From the NCBI RefSeq assembly GCF_003318165.1, contig NZ_QOCB01000013.1, positions 1 to 64,000 of the forward strand: a DNA stretch of 64,000 nucleotides, given 5' to 3'. Under the pieces are notes generated by a model. It was not told the origin of the DNA. It did no database searches and was given only the letters and a program-made list of their open reading frames with translations. The position numbers and the translations under genes were made by a program. Shown one piece after another: positions 1-8,856 of the stretch. The number at the start of each line of letters is the position of its first letter. Position 1 is the first letter of the stretch. Origin of the DNA: Psychromonas sp. B3M02 (lineage in GTDB: Bacteria > Pseudomonadota > Gammaproteobacteria > Enterobacterales > Psychromonadaceae).

Positions 1-40
1 CAAGTAAAATAGATCAGTTAGTTACTATGATTGGTATTAT
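1..40. repeat. Dispersed AT-rich repeat, copy 1
   Basis: This 40-bp stretch just past the ybbJ stop contains ATGATTGGTAT at 27-37. Its full length is nearly the same as 57716-57755 (both begin CAAG.AAAATAGATCA and end ATTGGTATTA), and its 3' half resembles 62704-62733. All lie at the 3' ends of genes, so this looks like a small mobile or REP-like repeat. The window begins here, so the left limit is unknown. Confidence 0.6.
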
Positions 41-44
41 TCAA

Positions 45-500
45 CTAAGCTTCTTCTACAGTTAATACACCCACTTGCATATTCACTATTTTCACTTCAG
101 TACCTGCCATTAAAGGTTGTTTCGATTTTACTTTCCAATCAATTCCTGAATAACGATGGGTCACTGTTTTACCCAATAAAAGATCTTCTTCTAGCGTAAA
201 TGTTTCACCCACCATGCCATTATCAACTTGATGCGATTCAACTTTATTCTGCATACGTTTCATTGGCTGCCAACTGATTAATGCCACCAGCGATGAGATC
301 ACTGCTGTTGCTAATAATGCATTCACTAAGGTTTCAGGTAACAAACCCAAGGCCATCAATACGCCGGTAATAATGGTGCCTATACCCACAAATAATAAAA
401 CAAAAGTGGAAAAGCCTAATACTAAGACCTCAATCACCAGAAAGATAAGCCCCAGTACTACTAAGCTTTGTGGTAAATGTGTAAGAAAGTAGTCAATCAT
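45..500 (-). CDS. ybbJ: NfeD-family membrane protein, YbbJ-like
   Basis: This 151-residue protein has closely spaced hydrophobic segments over about residues 10-80, followed by a soluble C-terminal domain (about 95-150) of the small OB-fold type found in short NfeD proteins. NfeD proteins work with SPFH/stomatin partners in membrane microdomains, and that partner is the gene directly upstream. The qmcA stop and this ATG share bases (TAATG at 498-502), so the two are probably translationally coupled. Length and pairing match E. coli ybbJ-qmcA. The exact molecular role is unknown for the family. The short form lacks the ClpP-like serine protease domain of long NfeD proteins. Confidence 0.85.
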   Translation of the reverse strand: MIDYFLTHLPQSLVVLGLIFLVIEVLVLGFSTFVLLFVGIGTIITGVLMALGLLPETLVNALLATAVISSLVALISWQPMKRMQNKVESHQVDNGMVGETFTLEEDLLLGKTVTHRYSGIDWKVKSKQPLMAGTEVKIVNMQVGVLTVEEA

Positions 501-1441
501 TAGCTTTTACCTTTATTCAAGCTAGTAATAATAGTCATCGCCTGTGCAACCATTGATGCAGCATCATTGCCGCTATCTGGTAGTAATACCACAGATGACT
601 CTTTAGCAATGGCTTGTTTAGCCTGAATCGCTTTAGTTGCAAGGTCTAACTGAATCGCTTTTTGTCCTGACTCTGTATTCGCAGCCTCACCGACTTTATT
701 TAAGGCTTCAGCTTGTGCTTCTGCCACGGCAATAATCGCTTCCGCTTCACCTTGTGCACGTAATACTTGCTCTTCTTTTTCAGCTTGAGCTTGTAACACC
801 ACAGATTGTTTTTGACCTTCCGCCACATTAATGGCCGCTTGACGGTCACCTTCAGACTCTAAAATTTGCGCACGTTTAACACGCTCTGCTTTCATTTGTG
901 TTTCCATCGCTTCCATTACGGTGGTTGGTGGCACGATATCTTTGATCTCATAACGTAAAACCTGAATACCCCATGGTCCTGCCGCCTCATTAATTGAAGC
1001 AACAATATTAGTGTTTAATACATCGCGCTCTTCAAAGGTTTTGTCTAGCTCCATTTTACCCAGCTCTGAACGCATAGTCGTTTGTGATAATTGCGTTACT
1101 GCAAAGACATAATCATCAACACCATATGTGGCTTTGTAAGGGTCTAATACGCGGAAGAACAGCACACCATCAACACTTAATGAAATATTATCTCGCGTGA
1201 TCGCACTTTGACTTGGTACATCAACGGCTTGCTCTTTTAATGAGCGGTCAGCACCAATATGATCAATAAAAGGCACTAAGAAATTTAATCCGGCTTCACG
1301 TGTTGATTGATATTTACCGAACCTCTCCACTAGGTAAGCACGGTTTTGTGGCACAAAAATAATCGATTTCTTTAAAATGATCACCACTAATATCAAGATA
1401 AAAACCTGTATATTGAATATATACTCCAATAAGATATCCAT
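500..1441 (-). CDS. qmcA: SPFH/band 7 stomatin-like membrane protein QmcA
   Basis: This 313-residue stomatin/prohibitin-like protein has one N-terminal hydrophobic anchor (about residues 8-26), then the motif VPQNRAYLVERFGKY that opens the band 7 domain. An Ala/Glu/Gln-rich helical region (about 190-260) follows, typical of the coiled coil that drives oligomer ring formation. E. coli QmcA has 305 residues and the same partner, YbbJ. Family members are membrane scaffolds, and QmcA has been linked genetically to FtsH quality control. It is first in a two-gene operon with ybbJ. The start follows a purine-rich AAGGAAGC stretch on the minus strand. Confidence 0.88.
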   Translation of the reverse strand: MDILLEYIFNIQVFILILVVIILKKSIIFVPQNRAYLVERFGKYQSTREAGLNFLVPFIDHIGADRSLKEQAVDVPSQSAITRDNISLSVDGVLFFRVLDPYKATYGVDDYVFAVTQLSQTTMRSELGKMELDKTFEERDVLNTNIVASINEAAGPWGIQVLRYEIKDIVPPTTVMEAMETQMKAERVKRAQILESEGDRQAAINVAEGQKQSVVLQAQAEKEEQVLRAQGEAEAIIAVAEAQAEALNKVGEAANTESGQKAIQLDLATKAIQAKQAIAKESSVVLLPDSGNDAASMVAQAMTIITSLNKGKS

Positions 1442-1705
1442 GTTTGCTTCCTTTTGTAGATGAGATAAATAATAGATTTAGTAAATTTTAAAATGCCCTG
1501 ACAACAAGCTAACAACCGTCACTATCAGCCAATTTTATGAATGCATTTCAATATCATACAGTAAAGGATATGTGAAATACGTTGCACCATTAACAATATT
1601 TCCATTAAGCTTGTTTATATTAATACGCAGCTTTGCACTATTCAGCTCACTATATAAAAAAACCTACATCCAAAAGATGTAAATATCTCTCACAAAGGAA
1701 AAGTA

Positions 1706-2053
1706 ATGTCACAAAAAGTTTATTGCATCGCCATGTTTCGCGCGAAGCCAGGTAAAGAAGACGCATTATTCAAGATACTTCAATCACTAGAGCCTAACTC
1801 TCAACGAGAAGATGGCTGCATTCAATACTTGGTGACAAGACAAATAGAAAACCCATTTGCAACAGGTGAAAGTTACCCTTTTGTGTTTAATGAAATTTGG
1901 GCAAATAAAGCGGCTTTTGAGGCACATTGTCAACGTAAAGAGATAGTGGCTTTTTTTGAAGAACAATGTGTTGCAGAAGATGGTTTAGTAGAAGCACACA
2001 ATGTCTGTGTTTATAGTGATCAGCCTGCGAACTTCGACGCGCCGAAGCTATAA
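1706..2053 (+). CDS. Antibiotic biosynthesis monooxygenase (ABM) family protein, YgiN-like
   Basis: This 115-residue protein fits the single-domain dimeric ABM fold. It opens with a beta strand (VYCIAMFRAKPGKED) and carries the signature region DGCIQYLVTRQ and FNEIWANKAAFEAH, where the family has E/W and H residues near the active-site cleft. Related proteins such as E. coli YgiN act on quinols, and others degrade haem or oxidise polyketides, so the substrate cannot be read from sequence. A strong Shine-Dalgarno (AAAGGAAAAG) precedes the ATG. The gene stands alone, with an ACATC/GATGT inverted repeat in its 5' leader at about 1669-1682. Confidence 0.75.
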   Translation: MSQKVYCIAMFRAKPGKEDALFKILQSLEPNSQREDGCIQYLVTRQIENPFATGESYPFVFNEIWANKAAFEAHCQRKEIVAFFEEQCVAEDGLVEAHNVCVYSDQPANFDAPKL

Positions 2054-2082
2054 CTTCACTGTAATGAAGAGTCAAATTTACT

Positions 2083-2110
2083 GACCAAAGCCAGCATTAC
2101 TGCTTTGGTC
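2083..2110 (+). terminator. Hairpin after the ABM gene
   Basis: GACCAAAGC (2083-2091) pairs perfectly with GCTTTGGTC (2102-2110) around a 10-nt loop. Only a weak T-rich run follows, so this is a probable but not strong intrinsic terminator for the upstream gene. Confidence 0.5.
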
Positions 2111-2224
2111 GCTTAATTAAAGAGGTTAGTTAAGTAATAAGGCCTTTTTACTTAATAATTTTGTCCAGCCCCCCACAAACTGTTATTGTAGCGATCATTA
2201 TTAGCCGATCAGGAAATTATTATC

Positions 2225-3613
2225 GTGAGTGACACCTCTTTTGCAAGTTTGCCTTTATCAAAGAGCCTTTTAAGTAATCTAGAATCATTAAAATATCAGC
2301 AAATGACTGAGATACAGGCACAATCTTTACCGCTCATTCTAAAAGGTGAAGATGTGATTGCACAGGGTAAAACCGGCTCAGGTAAAACTGCGGCATTTAC
2401 GCTTGGTATTTTACATCACTTACGTGTTAAACAGTTTAATATTCAGTCTTTAGTGATCTGCCCTACGCGAGAATTAGCCGACCAAGTGGCCGCTGAGATA
2501 AGAAAATTAGCGCGTGCTATTCATAACATTAAAGTACTGACTTTATGTGGCGGTACACCGTTGGGCCCACAAGCGGGATCTCTAGAACATGGTGCACATA
2601 TTATCGTTGGTACACCAGGGCGTATTCAAGATCACCTAAAGCGTGGTTCATTAAACTTACAAAACCTATCAGTACTGGTGCTTGATGAAGCAGATCGTAT
2701 GTTGGAAATGGGTTTCCAAGATGCCATTGATACCGTGATTGAACATTGTCCAAAACAACGACAAACACTGCTGTTCAGTGCAACTTTCCCAGAAGGTATT
2801 CAACAAATTGCTAAGCGTATCTTAACAGAGCCAAAACAGGTCACAGTGGCTGCAACCCATGATAATGCCAGTATTGAGCAAACCTTCTATTCAGTTCAAA
2901 ATAACCAGGACCGTATGCTGGCCTTACGTTTATTACTGAATCGTCACCAGCCTGATTCAAGTGTTGTGTTTTGTAATACTAAGCGCGAAGTACAAGAAGT
3001 AGCAGAAGAGTTAGCAAACCGAGGTTACACTGCGCTGGCTTTACATGGTGATTTAGAGCAAAAAGATCGTGACCAAGCCTTGATCCGTTTTGCCAATAAA
3101 AGTGCTCGCATATTAGTGGCAACAGATGTCGCGGCGCGTGGTTTAGATATTGATAACTTAAGTGCGGTATTTAACTTCCATGTTGCACACGATCAAGAAG
3201 TGCACGTTCACCGTGTTGGACGTACTGGCCGTGCAGGCAGTAAAGGTCTTGCGTTTACTTTTTACAGTAACAAAGACGATTACCGTATCAAATTATTAGA
3301 AGATATCTTAGATCGCAATATTAGCGCCAGTGAGTTACCTGACCCAAGCCTTTTAGATGTGTCTCCTGCTCCATCGGAGATGGTGACTATCCGCATTGAA
3401 GGAGGTAAGAAACAAAAAATCCGTCCAGGTGATATCGTAGGTGCATTAACTGGAAATGATGGCATTACAGGACAACAAATCGGCAAGATATCAGTGTCTG
3501 ATTTTTGGTCTTATGTCGCCGTTAGCCGTGAACATTTAAAAATTGCCTTTAAAAAGCTCAGCGAAGGTAAGTTAAAAGGCAGAAAATTCCGAGTAATGGT
3601 AGTGCGCGGTTAA
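2225..3613 (+). CDS. dbpA: ATP-dependent RNA helicase DbpA
   Basis: This 462-residue DEAD-box helicase shows all the core motifs in order: AQGKTGSGKT (Walker A), PTRELA, TPGR, DEAD (VLDEADRMLEMGF), SAT, and in the second RecA domain HGD, ATDVAARGLDI and HRVGRTGRAG. The C-terminal 70 residues (from about 390) form the RRM-like domain of DbpA, which recognises hairpin 92 of 23S rRNA; the text MVTIRIEGGKKQKIRPGDIVGAL is close to E. coli DbpA. It therefore most likely acts in large-subunit ribosome assembly, which matters in the cold. The start is GTG at 2225, with AGGAA upstream. It is monocistronic. Confidence 0.93.
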   Translation: MSDTSFASLPLSKSLLSNLESLKYQQMTEIQAQSLPLILKGEDVIAQGKTGSGKTAAFTLGILHHLRVKQFNIQSLVICPTRELADQVAAEIRKLARAIHNIKVLTLCGGTPLGPQAGSLEHGAHIIVGTPGRIQDHLKRGSLNLQNLSVLVLDEADRMLEMGFQDAIDTVIEHCPKQRQTLLFSATFPEGIQQIAKRILTEPKQVTVAATHDNASIEQTFYSVQNNQDRMLALRLLLNRHQPDSSVVFCNTKREVQEVAEELANRGYTALALHGDLEQKDRDQALIRFANKSARILVATDVAARGLDIDNLSAVFNFHVAHDQEVHVHRVGRTGRAGSKGLAFTFYSNKDDYRIKLLEDILDRNISASELPDPSLLDVSPAPSEMVTIRIEGGKKQKIRPGDIVGALTGNDGITGQQIGKISVSDFWSYVAVSREHLKIAFKKLSEGKLKGRKFRVMVVRG

Positions 3614-3977
3614 TTTTTAACAATGTGAATACAATGCGCTATTGAGAGATATAAGAATTCAATGGCGCTTCATAAACATATCAAATAAACCAGGTTTAAA
3701 TTTAAAAACAATAACTTAATCTAAAATTCACCCTGCCTATTTTGTAAACCTTCATCCCATTAAAAAAATAACGATTTGTTTAATTTCCTTGATTATTCCT
3801 TTTGTAACAGAATGTATCATCGCAAAAAAATAAAGTAAGTAAATGTAACTTAATCGATTTTAGTGTTGGGCTTCAATAACGCCCTCCCCTTATCTCTATA
3901 TACTCCATTTCAAGTTAGCAGCAGCGCTTTTAAACATTTAATCAACGACGATTATGAGCAACAATGGAGAATCACTC
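3614..3977 (+). promoter_or_regulatory. ptsG upstream region
   Basis: This 364-bp gap has no convincing gene. TTGATT (3789-3794) lies 17 bp ahead of the poor -10 ATGTAT (3812-3817), a weak candidate promoter. Nearer the gene, GGGC (3868-3871) can pair with GCCC (3880-3883) in the leader. No CRP site or SgrS pairing element could be recognised by eye. Confidence 0.25.
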
Positions 3978-5384
3978 ATGAACTTATTCGGCAATTTACA
4001 AAAAGTAGGGAAGTCATTAATGCTTCCTGTATCCGTATTACCTATTGCAGGTATTTTATTAGGTGTGGGTGCCGCTAAATTTAGCATACTACCAGATGTA
4101 GTATCACAGCTAATGGAGCAAGCAGGCGGTGCAGTCTTTGGTAACATGGCATTATTATTTGCTATCGGTGTAGCACTTGGTTTTACTAAAAATGATGGTG
4201 TATCAGCCCTAGCTGCTGCAGTGGGTTATTACATCATGATGCAAACCATTGAAACATTAGCACCAGGCGCGAACACAGGTGTACTAGGTGGCATCATCGC
4301 CGGTGGTATTGCAGCAGCCATGTTTAATCGCTTCTACAATATTTCATTACCTGATTACCTTGGATTCTTTGCAGGTAAACGTGCAGTGCCAATTATGACC
4401 GGCTTTGCTGCGATTATTATGGGTGCAATATTAGCCGTAGTTTGGCCTCCAATTGGTGCAGGTATTGCCTCATTCTCACATTGGGCAGCAAACCAAAACC
4501 CAACGGTGGCATTCGGTCTTTACGGTGTGATTGAGCGTTCATTAATTCCATTTGGTTTACACCATATCTGGAATGTGCCTTTCTTCTTTGAAGCAGGTTC
4601 ATGTGTGAATGCTAATGGTGAGCAACTAAACGGTATTTTAACTTGTTACCTATCTGCTGATGATGCAACACGTGCTGCAGGTAATGGTTTCGGTCAATTA
4701 GCCGGTGGTTACATGTTCAAAATGTTTGGTCTACCAGCAGCAGCGATTGCTATTGCACACTCAGCTAAACCTGAGAACCGCGCAAAAGTAATGGGTATCA
4801 TGTTATCAGCTGCATTAACATCATTCTTAACAGGTATTACAGAACCAATCGAATTCTCATTCATGTTCGTAGCACCAGTTTTATACGCAATCCACGCTTT
4901 ATTAGCAGGTTCAGCATTTGTTGTAACAAACATGTTAGGTATGGTTCACGGTACTTCGTTCTCACACGGTTTAATTGACTTCCTAGTACTGTCAGCAAAC
5001 GCTCAAAAAATCGTTTACTTTGTGATTATTGGTCTAGTTTACGCAGCGGTTTACTACACATTATTCAGAGTAGTAATCAAAGCACTTAACCTTAAAACAC
5101 CAGGTCGTGAAGATGAGGAACAAGAAGCATCAGCAGTATTAAACAACGAAGAGATGTCTTCAGCGTTAGTAGCTGCATTCGGTGGTAAAGAGAATATCGC
5201 AAACCTAGATGCCTGTATTACACGCTTACGTATCAGCGTTGAAGATATCAAGCTAGTTGACCAAGCTGGTCTTAAAAAATTAGGTGCCGCAGGTGTTGTT
5301 GTCTCTGGTAACGGTGTACAAGCTATCTTTGGTACGCGCTCTGATAACTTAAAAACGGATATGGAAGCTTACTTAGGCAGATAA
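3978..5384 (+). CDS. ptsG: PTS glucose-specific EIICB component PtsG
   Basis: This 468-residue membrane transporter imports glucose and phosphorylates it during passage. The N-terminal EIIC part begins [20 protein letters not shown], almost the same as E. coli PtsG, and contains the sugar-site region [11 protein letters not shown] and [11 protein letters not shown]. The C-terminal EIIB domain carries the phosphorylated cysteine in [10 protein letters not shown] (Cys413 with this start). I chose ATG 3978 because GGAGA at 3966-3970 sits correctly for it; an in-frame ATG at 3954 would add eight residues unlike the family. No EIIA is fused, so EIIA-Glc (Crr) must come from elsewhere. The gene is monocistronic, with two hairpins after the stop. 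Confidence 0.95.
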   Translation: MNLFGNLQKVGKSLMLPVSVLPIAGILLGVGAAKFSILPDVVSQLMEQAGGAVFGNMALLFAIGVALGFTKNDGVSALAAAVGYYIMMQTIETLAPGANTGVLGGIIAGGIAAAMFNRFYNISLPDYLGFFAGKRAVPIMTGFAAIIMGAILAVVWPPIGAGIASFSHWAANQNPTVAFGLYGVIERSLIPFGLHHIWNVPFFFEAGSCVNANGEQLNGILTCYLSADDATRAAGNGFGQLAGGYMFKMFGLPAAAIAIAHSAKPENRAKVMGIMLSAALTSFLTGITEPIEFSFMFVAPVLYAIHALLAGSAFVVTNMLGMVHGTSFSHGLIDFLVLSANAQKIVYFVIIGLVYAAVYYTLFRVVIKALNLKTPGREDEEQEASAVLNNEEMSSALVAAFGGKENIANLDACITRLRISVEDIKLVDQAGLKKLGAAGVVVSGNGVQAIFGTRSDNLKTDMEAYLGR

Positions 5385-5398
5385 TCCAATCAAAAACT

Positions 5399-5428
5399 AA
5401 CTTGCTAATGACGGATGATTAGCAAGTT
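5399..5428 (+). repeat. Perfect 11-bp inverted repeat after ptsG
   Basis: AACTTGCTAAT (5399-5409) and ATTAGCAAGTT (5418-5428) form a perfect stem with an 8-nt loop directly after the ptsG stop codon. There is no T tract, so it looks more like a 3' mRNA-stabilising hairpin than the terminator itself, which follows. Confidence 0.6.
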
Positions 5429-5435
5429 GCTAAGC

Positions 5436-5485
5436 AAGGTGGTCATAAATTCAGAGATAATACTGAATAGATGACCACCTTTTTT
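5436..5485 (+). terminator. Rho-independent terminator of ptsG
   Basis: AAGGTGGTCAT (5436-5446) pairs with ATGACCACCTT (5471-5481), with an inner ATTCAG/CTGAAT stem, and a run of T residues follows. This is a strong intrinsic terminator. Confidence 0.85.
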
Positions 5486-5586
5486 GATTTCCACTATTTT
5501 TCCCCCTCAATCCCGTTAAACTATCAAACTTCAACATTGTGTGTTAAAAAAGTCATATTGTTTATTGTTTTATAACCATAAAGGAT

Positions 5587-6723
5587 ATGCGATTGACCAC
5601 GCCAATAACGATTCAATTCAATGATGCTATTGATACAATCTCTGAACAAGACTGGCAAACCTTAAGCCATTCCAACAACCCTTTTGTTGATTATCACTTT
5701 TTTAAAGCACTTGAAACGAGTCAATCCGTTAGTATCAATCAAGGTTGGCAAGCACACCACCTGGTAGCAAAGTCGCAGGAGCAACCTGTTGCGGTAATGC
5801 CCATGTATTTAAAAAGTCACTCTTGGGGCGAATATGTCTTTGACTGGGATTGGGCGGATGCTTTTGAGCGTTATGATTTAGATTATTACCCTAAACTCGT
5901 GTCTACTATCCCTTTTACCCCCGTAGAAAGTAACAAAGTACTCTCATCTACTTTGCAGGTCAGCGACCTATTTTCAACCTTAATTGAGTATTGTGAACAG
6001 CAGCATATTAATAGCTGGCACATTTTATTTACTGAGCAAATAAAAACACCTTTACCTGAAGATGTGTATCAACGTAATACGGTTCAATTTCATTGGTTTA
6101 ATCGCGGTTACCAAGATATTAATGACTTCTTTGCTACTTTCACCTCTCGTAAAAGAAGAGCAACCAGAAAGGAAAGACTATCTATTGCTCAACAAGGTTT
6201 GACAATACGTCATTTAAACGGTCATCAAATCACTGAAAAAGAGATAGCGTTTTTCTATTTAACCTACCAAATCACCTATTTAAAGCGTGGCCATCAACCA
6301 CATTTAAATATCGATTTTTTTAAACAGATCATCTCCTCTATGCCAGATAACATTTTATTAATCATCGCCAGTGACCAAGATGAAGATGTTGCCTGCGCGC
6401 TATTTTTTCACGATGACTCACAATTATATGGTCGTTACTGGGGCGCAACGGGCTACTACAACAATTTGCATTTTGAGCTCTGTTATTACCAAGGTATTGA
6501 GTTTTGCATCAATCACAACCTGAGTCGTTTTAACCCAGGAACACAAGGAGAACATAAGATCCAAAGAGGCTTTGAACCCGTATTAACCTATTCATATCAT
6601 TGGATTATGCATCCTGGCTTTAAACAGGCAATCAAAGATTTTTGTCAACAAGAGCGATCGCATATGCTAACGTACCAAGCACAATGTCGTGCATTATTAC
6701 CCTTCAAAAAAGCAGATAAATAA
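5587..6723 (+). CDS. GNAT-like acyltransferase of the DUF482/COG3146 family
   Basis: This 378-residue protein belongs to the COG3146 (DUF482) group, often named peptidoglycan biosynthesis-like and related to FemAB/GNAT acyltransferases. Family hallmarks seen are NPFVDYHFFKALE near the N-terminus, KSHSWGEYVFDWDWADAF, the basic stretch TSRKRRATRKER, and the C-terminal block LSRFNPGTQGEHKIQRGF, which is the most conserved part of the family. No signal peptide is visible, so it should be cytoplasmic. Its substrate is unknown; peptidoglycan or lipid precursors are only guesses from fold. A methyltransferase-like gene follows after 2 nt, implying co-transcription. The start follows AAAGGA. Confidence 0.75.
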   Translation: MRLTTPITIQFNDAIDTISEQDWQTLSHSNNPFVDYHFFKALETSQSVSINQGWQAHHLVAKSQEQPVAVMPMYLKSHSWGEYVFDWDWADAFERYDLDYYPKLVSTIPFTPVESNKVLSSTLQVSDLFSTLIEYCEQQHINSWHILFTEQIKTPLPEDVYQRNTVQFHWFNRGYQDINDFFATFTSRKRRATRKERLSIAQQGLTIRHLNGHQITEKEIAFFYLTYQITYLKRGHQPHLNIDFFKQIISSMPDNILLIIASDQDEDVACALFFHDDSQLYGRYWGATGYYNNLHFELCYYQGIEFCINHNLSRFNPGTQGEHKIQRGFEPVLTYSYHWIMHPGFKQAIKDFCQQERSHMLTYQAQCRALLPFKKADK

Positions 6724-6725
6724 CG

Positions 6726-7334
6726 ATGACAAACAAACCTTATTCGCAAGCTTCTGAAAATAATAAAACACCTATTCTAGCTATTTTAAAAGAGGTTTTT
6801 GCAGACAAGAAACAGATACTAGAAATAGGCTCGGGTACAGGACAACACGCCATTTTTTTTGCACAGCATTTACCACATCTATTGTGGCAAACCAGTGACC
6901 TTATTATTCATCATCAAGGGATTAAAATGTGGTTAGATGAGTGCACTTTAAGTAATGTCCAGCCCCCTATTTTACTCGACTTGCATCATGATTGGCCGAC
7001 ACCAACTAATCATATTCCTCTTGATGGTGTCTATACTGCTAACACCTTGCATATCATCAGTTGGTCATTAGTTATTAAGTTCTTTGAAGGTATCTCAACA
7101 AACTTACCCGTCGCAGGTAAAGTGTGTATCTATGGCCCTTTTAAGTATCAAGGTGAATTTACCAGTGACAGTAATGCGGATTTTGATTTATGGCTGAAGG
7201 AGAGAGATAGCCACAGTGGTATTCGTGATATAGAAGATATTTTATTACTGGCCGATTCCGCAGGGCTTAAGTTGATAGAAGACTACAAAATGCCTGCCAA
7301 TAATCAATTATTATACTTTGAGAAAATCATATAA
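6726..7334 (+). CDS. DUF938 family SAM-dependent methyltransferase-like protein
   Basis: This 202-residue protein matches the DUF938 family. The N-terminus reads YSQASENNKTPIL, followed by the AdoMet-binding motif I LEIGSGTGQHAIFFA (about residues 35-49) and the family block GVYTANTLHIISW (about 100-112). DUF938 proteins are predicted class I methyltransferases with no established substrate. It begins 2 nt after the preceding DUF482 gene and is probably translated from the same mRNA. The role is unassigned. Confidence 0.75.
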   Translation: MTNKPYSQASENNKTPILAILKEVFADKKQILEIGSGTGQHAIFFAQHLPHLLWQTSDLIIHHQGIKMWLDECTLSNVQPPILLDLHHDWPTPTNHIPLDGVYTANTLHIISWSLVIKFFEGISTNLPVAGKVCIYGPFKYQGEFTSDSNADFDLWLKERDSHSGIRDIEDILLLADSAGLKLIEDYKMPANNQLLYFEKII

Positions 7335-7484
7335 AAGGCAGTCAGAAGAGACTAAATTTTAATAGCATTGTAAAATGCCTATAATTAATCAAAAATAATC
7401 ATCACAATAATATATGATTGTTGGCATACAGATAGGGTTATACCCATTACATTAATTAAGTGGACCTATTAAAGTAGGTCAGTA

Positions 7485-8759
7485 ATGAGTTTGATAGGTA
7501 TTATACCTCCTAATACAAGTGTGAGACATAAGATGAAAGATTCGGAAAACTTCAGCGTCCGTGTAAACTTTAGGCCACAACAGAGTGTTGCTGTGCCTGC
7601 GGAAACAAGCTTACATTGGGGGAGAATTATCACCTGTTTATTGCTAGTTGTATTAGTGATCGCCTTAATAATTGGACTTTCACAACCCTTTTTAATCCAA
7701 CAAAAGCCAACTATCGAAAACACTAATGATGCTAGTGCTTTGAACTCGACTAATACTTCACAACCTAATCAAGATATCGCTAAACCGGATACTAAACCTC
7801 TCAATGCACCACTAGCGTTAAACACTGAAATATCATCTAACCAACAGGCTATCAATGTAAATAAAACAAGTGTTGTTGCCGTAGCAGAAAATAAGCCACA
7901 ACTAAATATAGCACCCAAGCAAGAGCAGATTATCGATACCAATGATGTTGCACTAGCTAGCGTTACAGAAAATCTACAAGATCAGAATATTGATGCTAAA
8001 CAACTACAAACAACGATTGCCGAGGATCCAACAGTCATTTCTGAAGATGAAGATCAGGCATCCATAGCCTTAGAAAGTACTCAACAAGCGGTTATCGACA
8101 TCAACAACATTGATCAGATACAAGCTGAATCAATACCTGAAACTGAAGCCGTTAACTTAGCAACAAACAACATTAACCAGTTTTCAGAAGAAACAAGTAA
8201 AGGCGATGATGCTTTTACTGATATAGATGCCCATGTTAGCAATACTAATATTGAAGACACTTCAACCGCTGACCTTGACGCTGTAGAAGAGCCACAACAG
8301 GAAAAAGTGGTTGAGCGTAAACCAACTATTATCGTGGATAATGAAACAGAAATTAATGAGCAACACCTTCTTGCACAACATATCACTCTGCCACCTTCTA
8401 CCTTATTAATACAAGGCACAGTGCAACGCTTATCAGATCATATTAATCGCTTTCAAATAGCCCCTATGGTGGAAGATCATGAACCATTAGGCACCATTAA
8501 TGATATCGAATTTGAAGATGGAACACTCACGATATATGCCTTTTCTGAAGTCTACGACCTTAAAGATACCGTGCTCTATTATGTTTGGAGTTTAAATGGG
8601 CGAGATGTTGCAACTGTACCGATTAAGATAGGCGCTGACCGATGGAGAAGTCATTCCACCAAATTTATTGAACCAAGCATGAAAGGTCAATGGTCAGTAA
8701 AGTTACAAAACTCACAGGGTGACACCTTAGCTATTAACCAATTTACTTATGAGCCATAG
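7485..8759 (+). CDS. Single-pass membrane protein with C-terminal DUF2914 domain
   Basis: This 424-residue protein has one transmembrane segment (about residues 48-66) after a short cytoplasmic N-terminus. A long, low-complexity acidic linker rich in Asn, Gln, Asp and Thr (about 75-300) follows. The C-terminal domain (about 330-424) fits DUF2914, with YAFSEVYDL, VLYYVWSLNGRDVA and the region RWRSHSTKFIEPSMKGQWSV. The topology places that domain in the periplasm. Function is unknown. The start is uncertain: ATG 7485 sits in a hairpin-rich leader, and ATG 7533 (MKDSENFSVRVNF) is a reasonable alternative. A bidirectional terminator follows. Confidence 0.65.
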   Translation: MSLIGIIPPNTSVRHKMKDSENFSVRVNFRPQQSVAVPAETSLHWGRIITCLLLVVLVIALIIGLSQPFLIQQKPTIENTNDASALNSTNTSQPNQDIAKPDTKPLNAPLALNTEISSNQQAINVNKTSVVAVAENKPQLNIAPKQEQIIDTNDVALASVTENLQDQNIDAKQLQTTIAEDPTVISEDEDQASIALESTQQAVIDINNIDQIQAESIPETEAVNLATNNINQFSEETSKGDDAFTDIDAHVSNTNIEDTSTADLDAVEEPQQEKVVERKPTIIVDNETEINEQHLLAQHITLPPSTLLIQGTVQRLSDHINRFQIAPMVEDHEPLGTINDIEFEDGTLTIYAFSEVYDLKDTVLYYVWSLNGRDVATVPIKIGADRWRSHSTKFIEPSMKGQWSVKLQNSQGDTLAINQFTYEP

Positions 8760-8803
8760 TAAAACCAGTAAAATAGTAAATTAAAGTAATGTCCTCAAAT
8801 AAA

Positions 8804-8834
8804 AAAGCCACTGATAAACGCTATCAGTGGCTTT
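8804..8834. terminator. Bidirectional terminator between convergent genes
   Basis: AAAGCCACTGATA (8804-8816) pairs perfectly with TATCAGTGGCTTT (8822-8834) around a 5-nt loop. A-rich sequence on the left and T-rich on the right allow it to end both the DUF2914 gene and the transporter operon that runs toward it. Confidence 0.85.
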
Positions 8835-8856
8835 GTTGTTTATAGCAAACGAGTCA

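Noticed and set aside
3863-4078. Frame overlapping the ptsG start on the plus strand
   Set aside because: It lies in another frame over the conserved PtsG N-terminus and is a chance reading.
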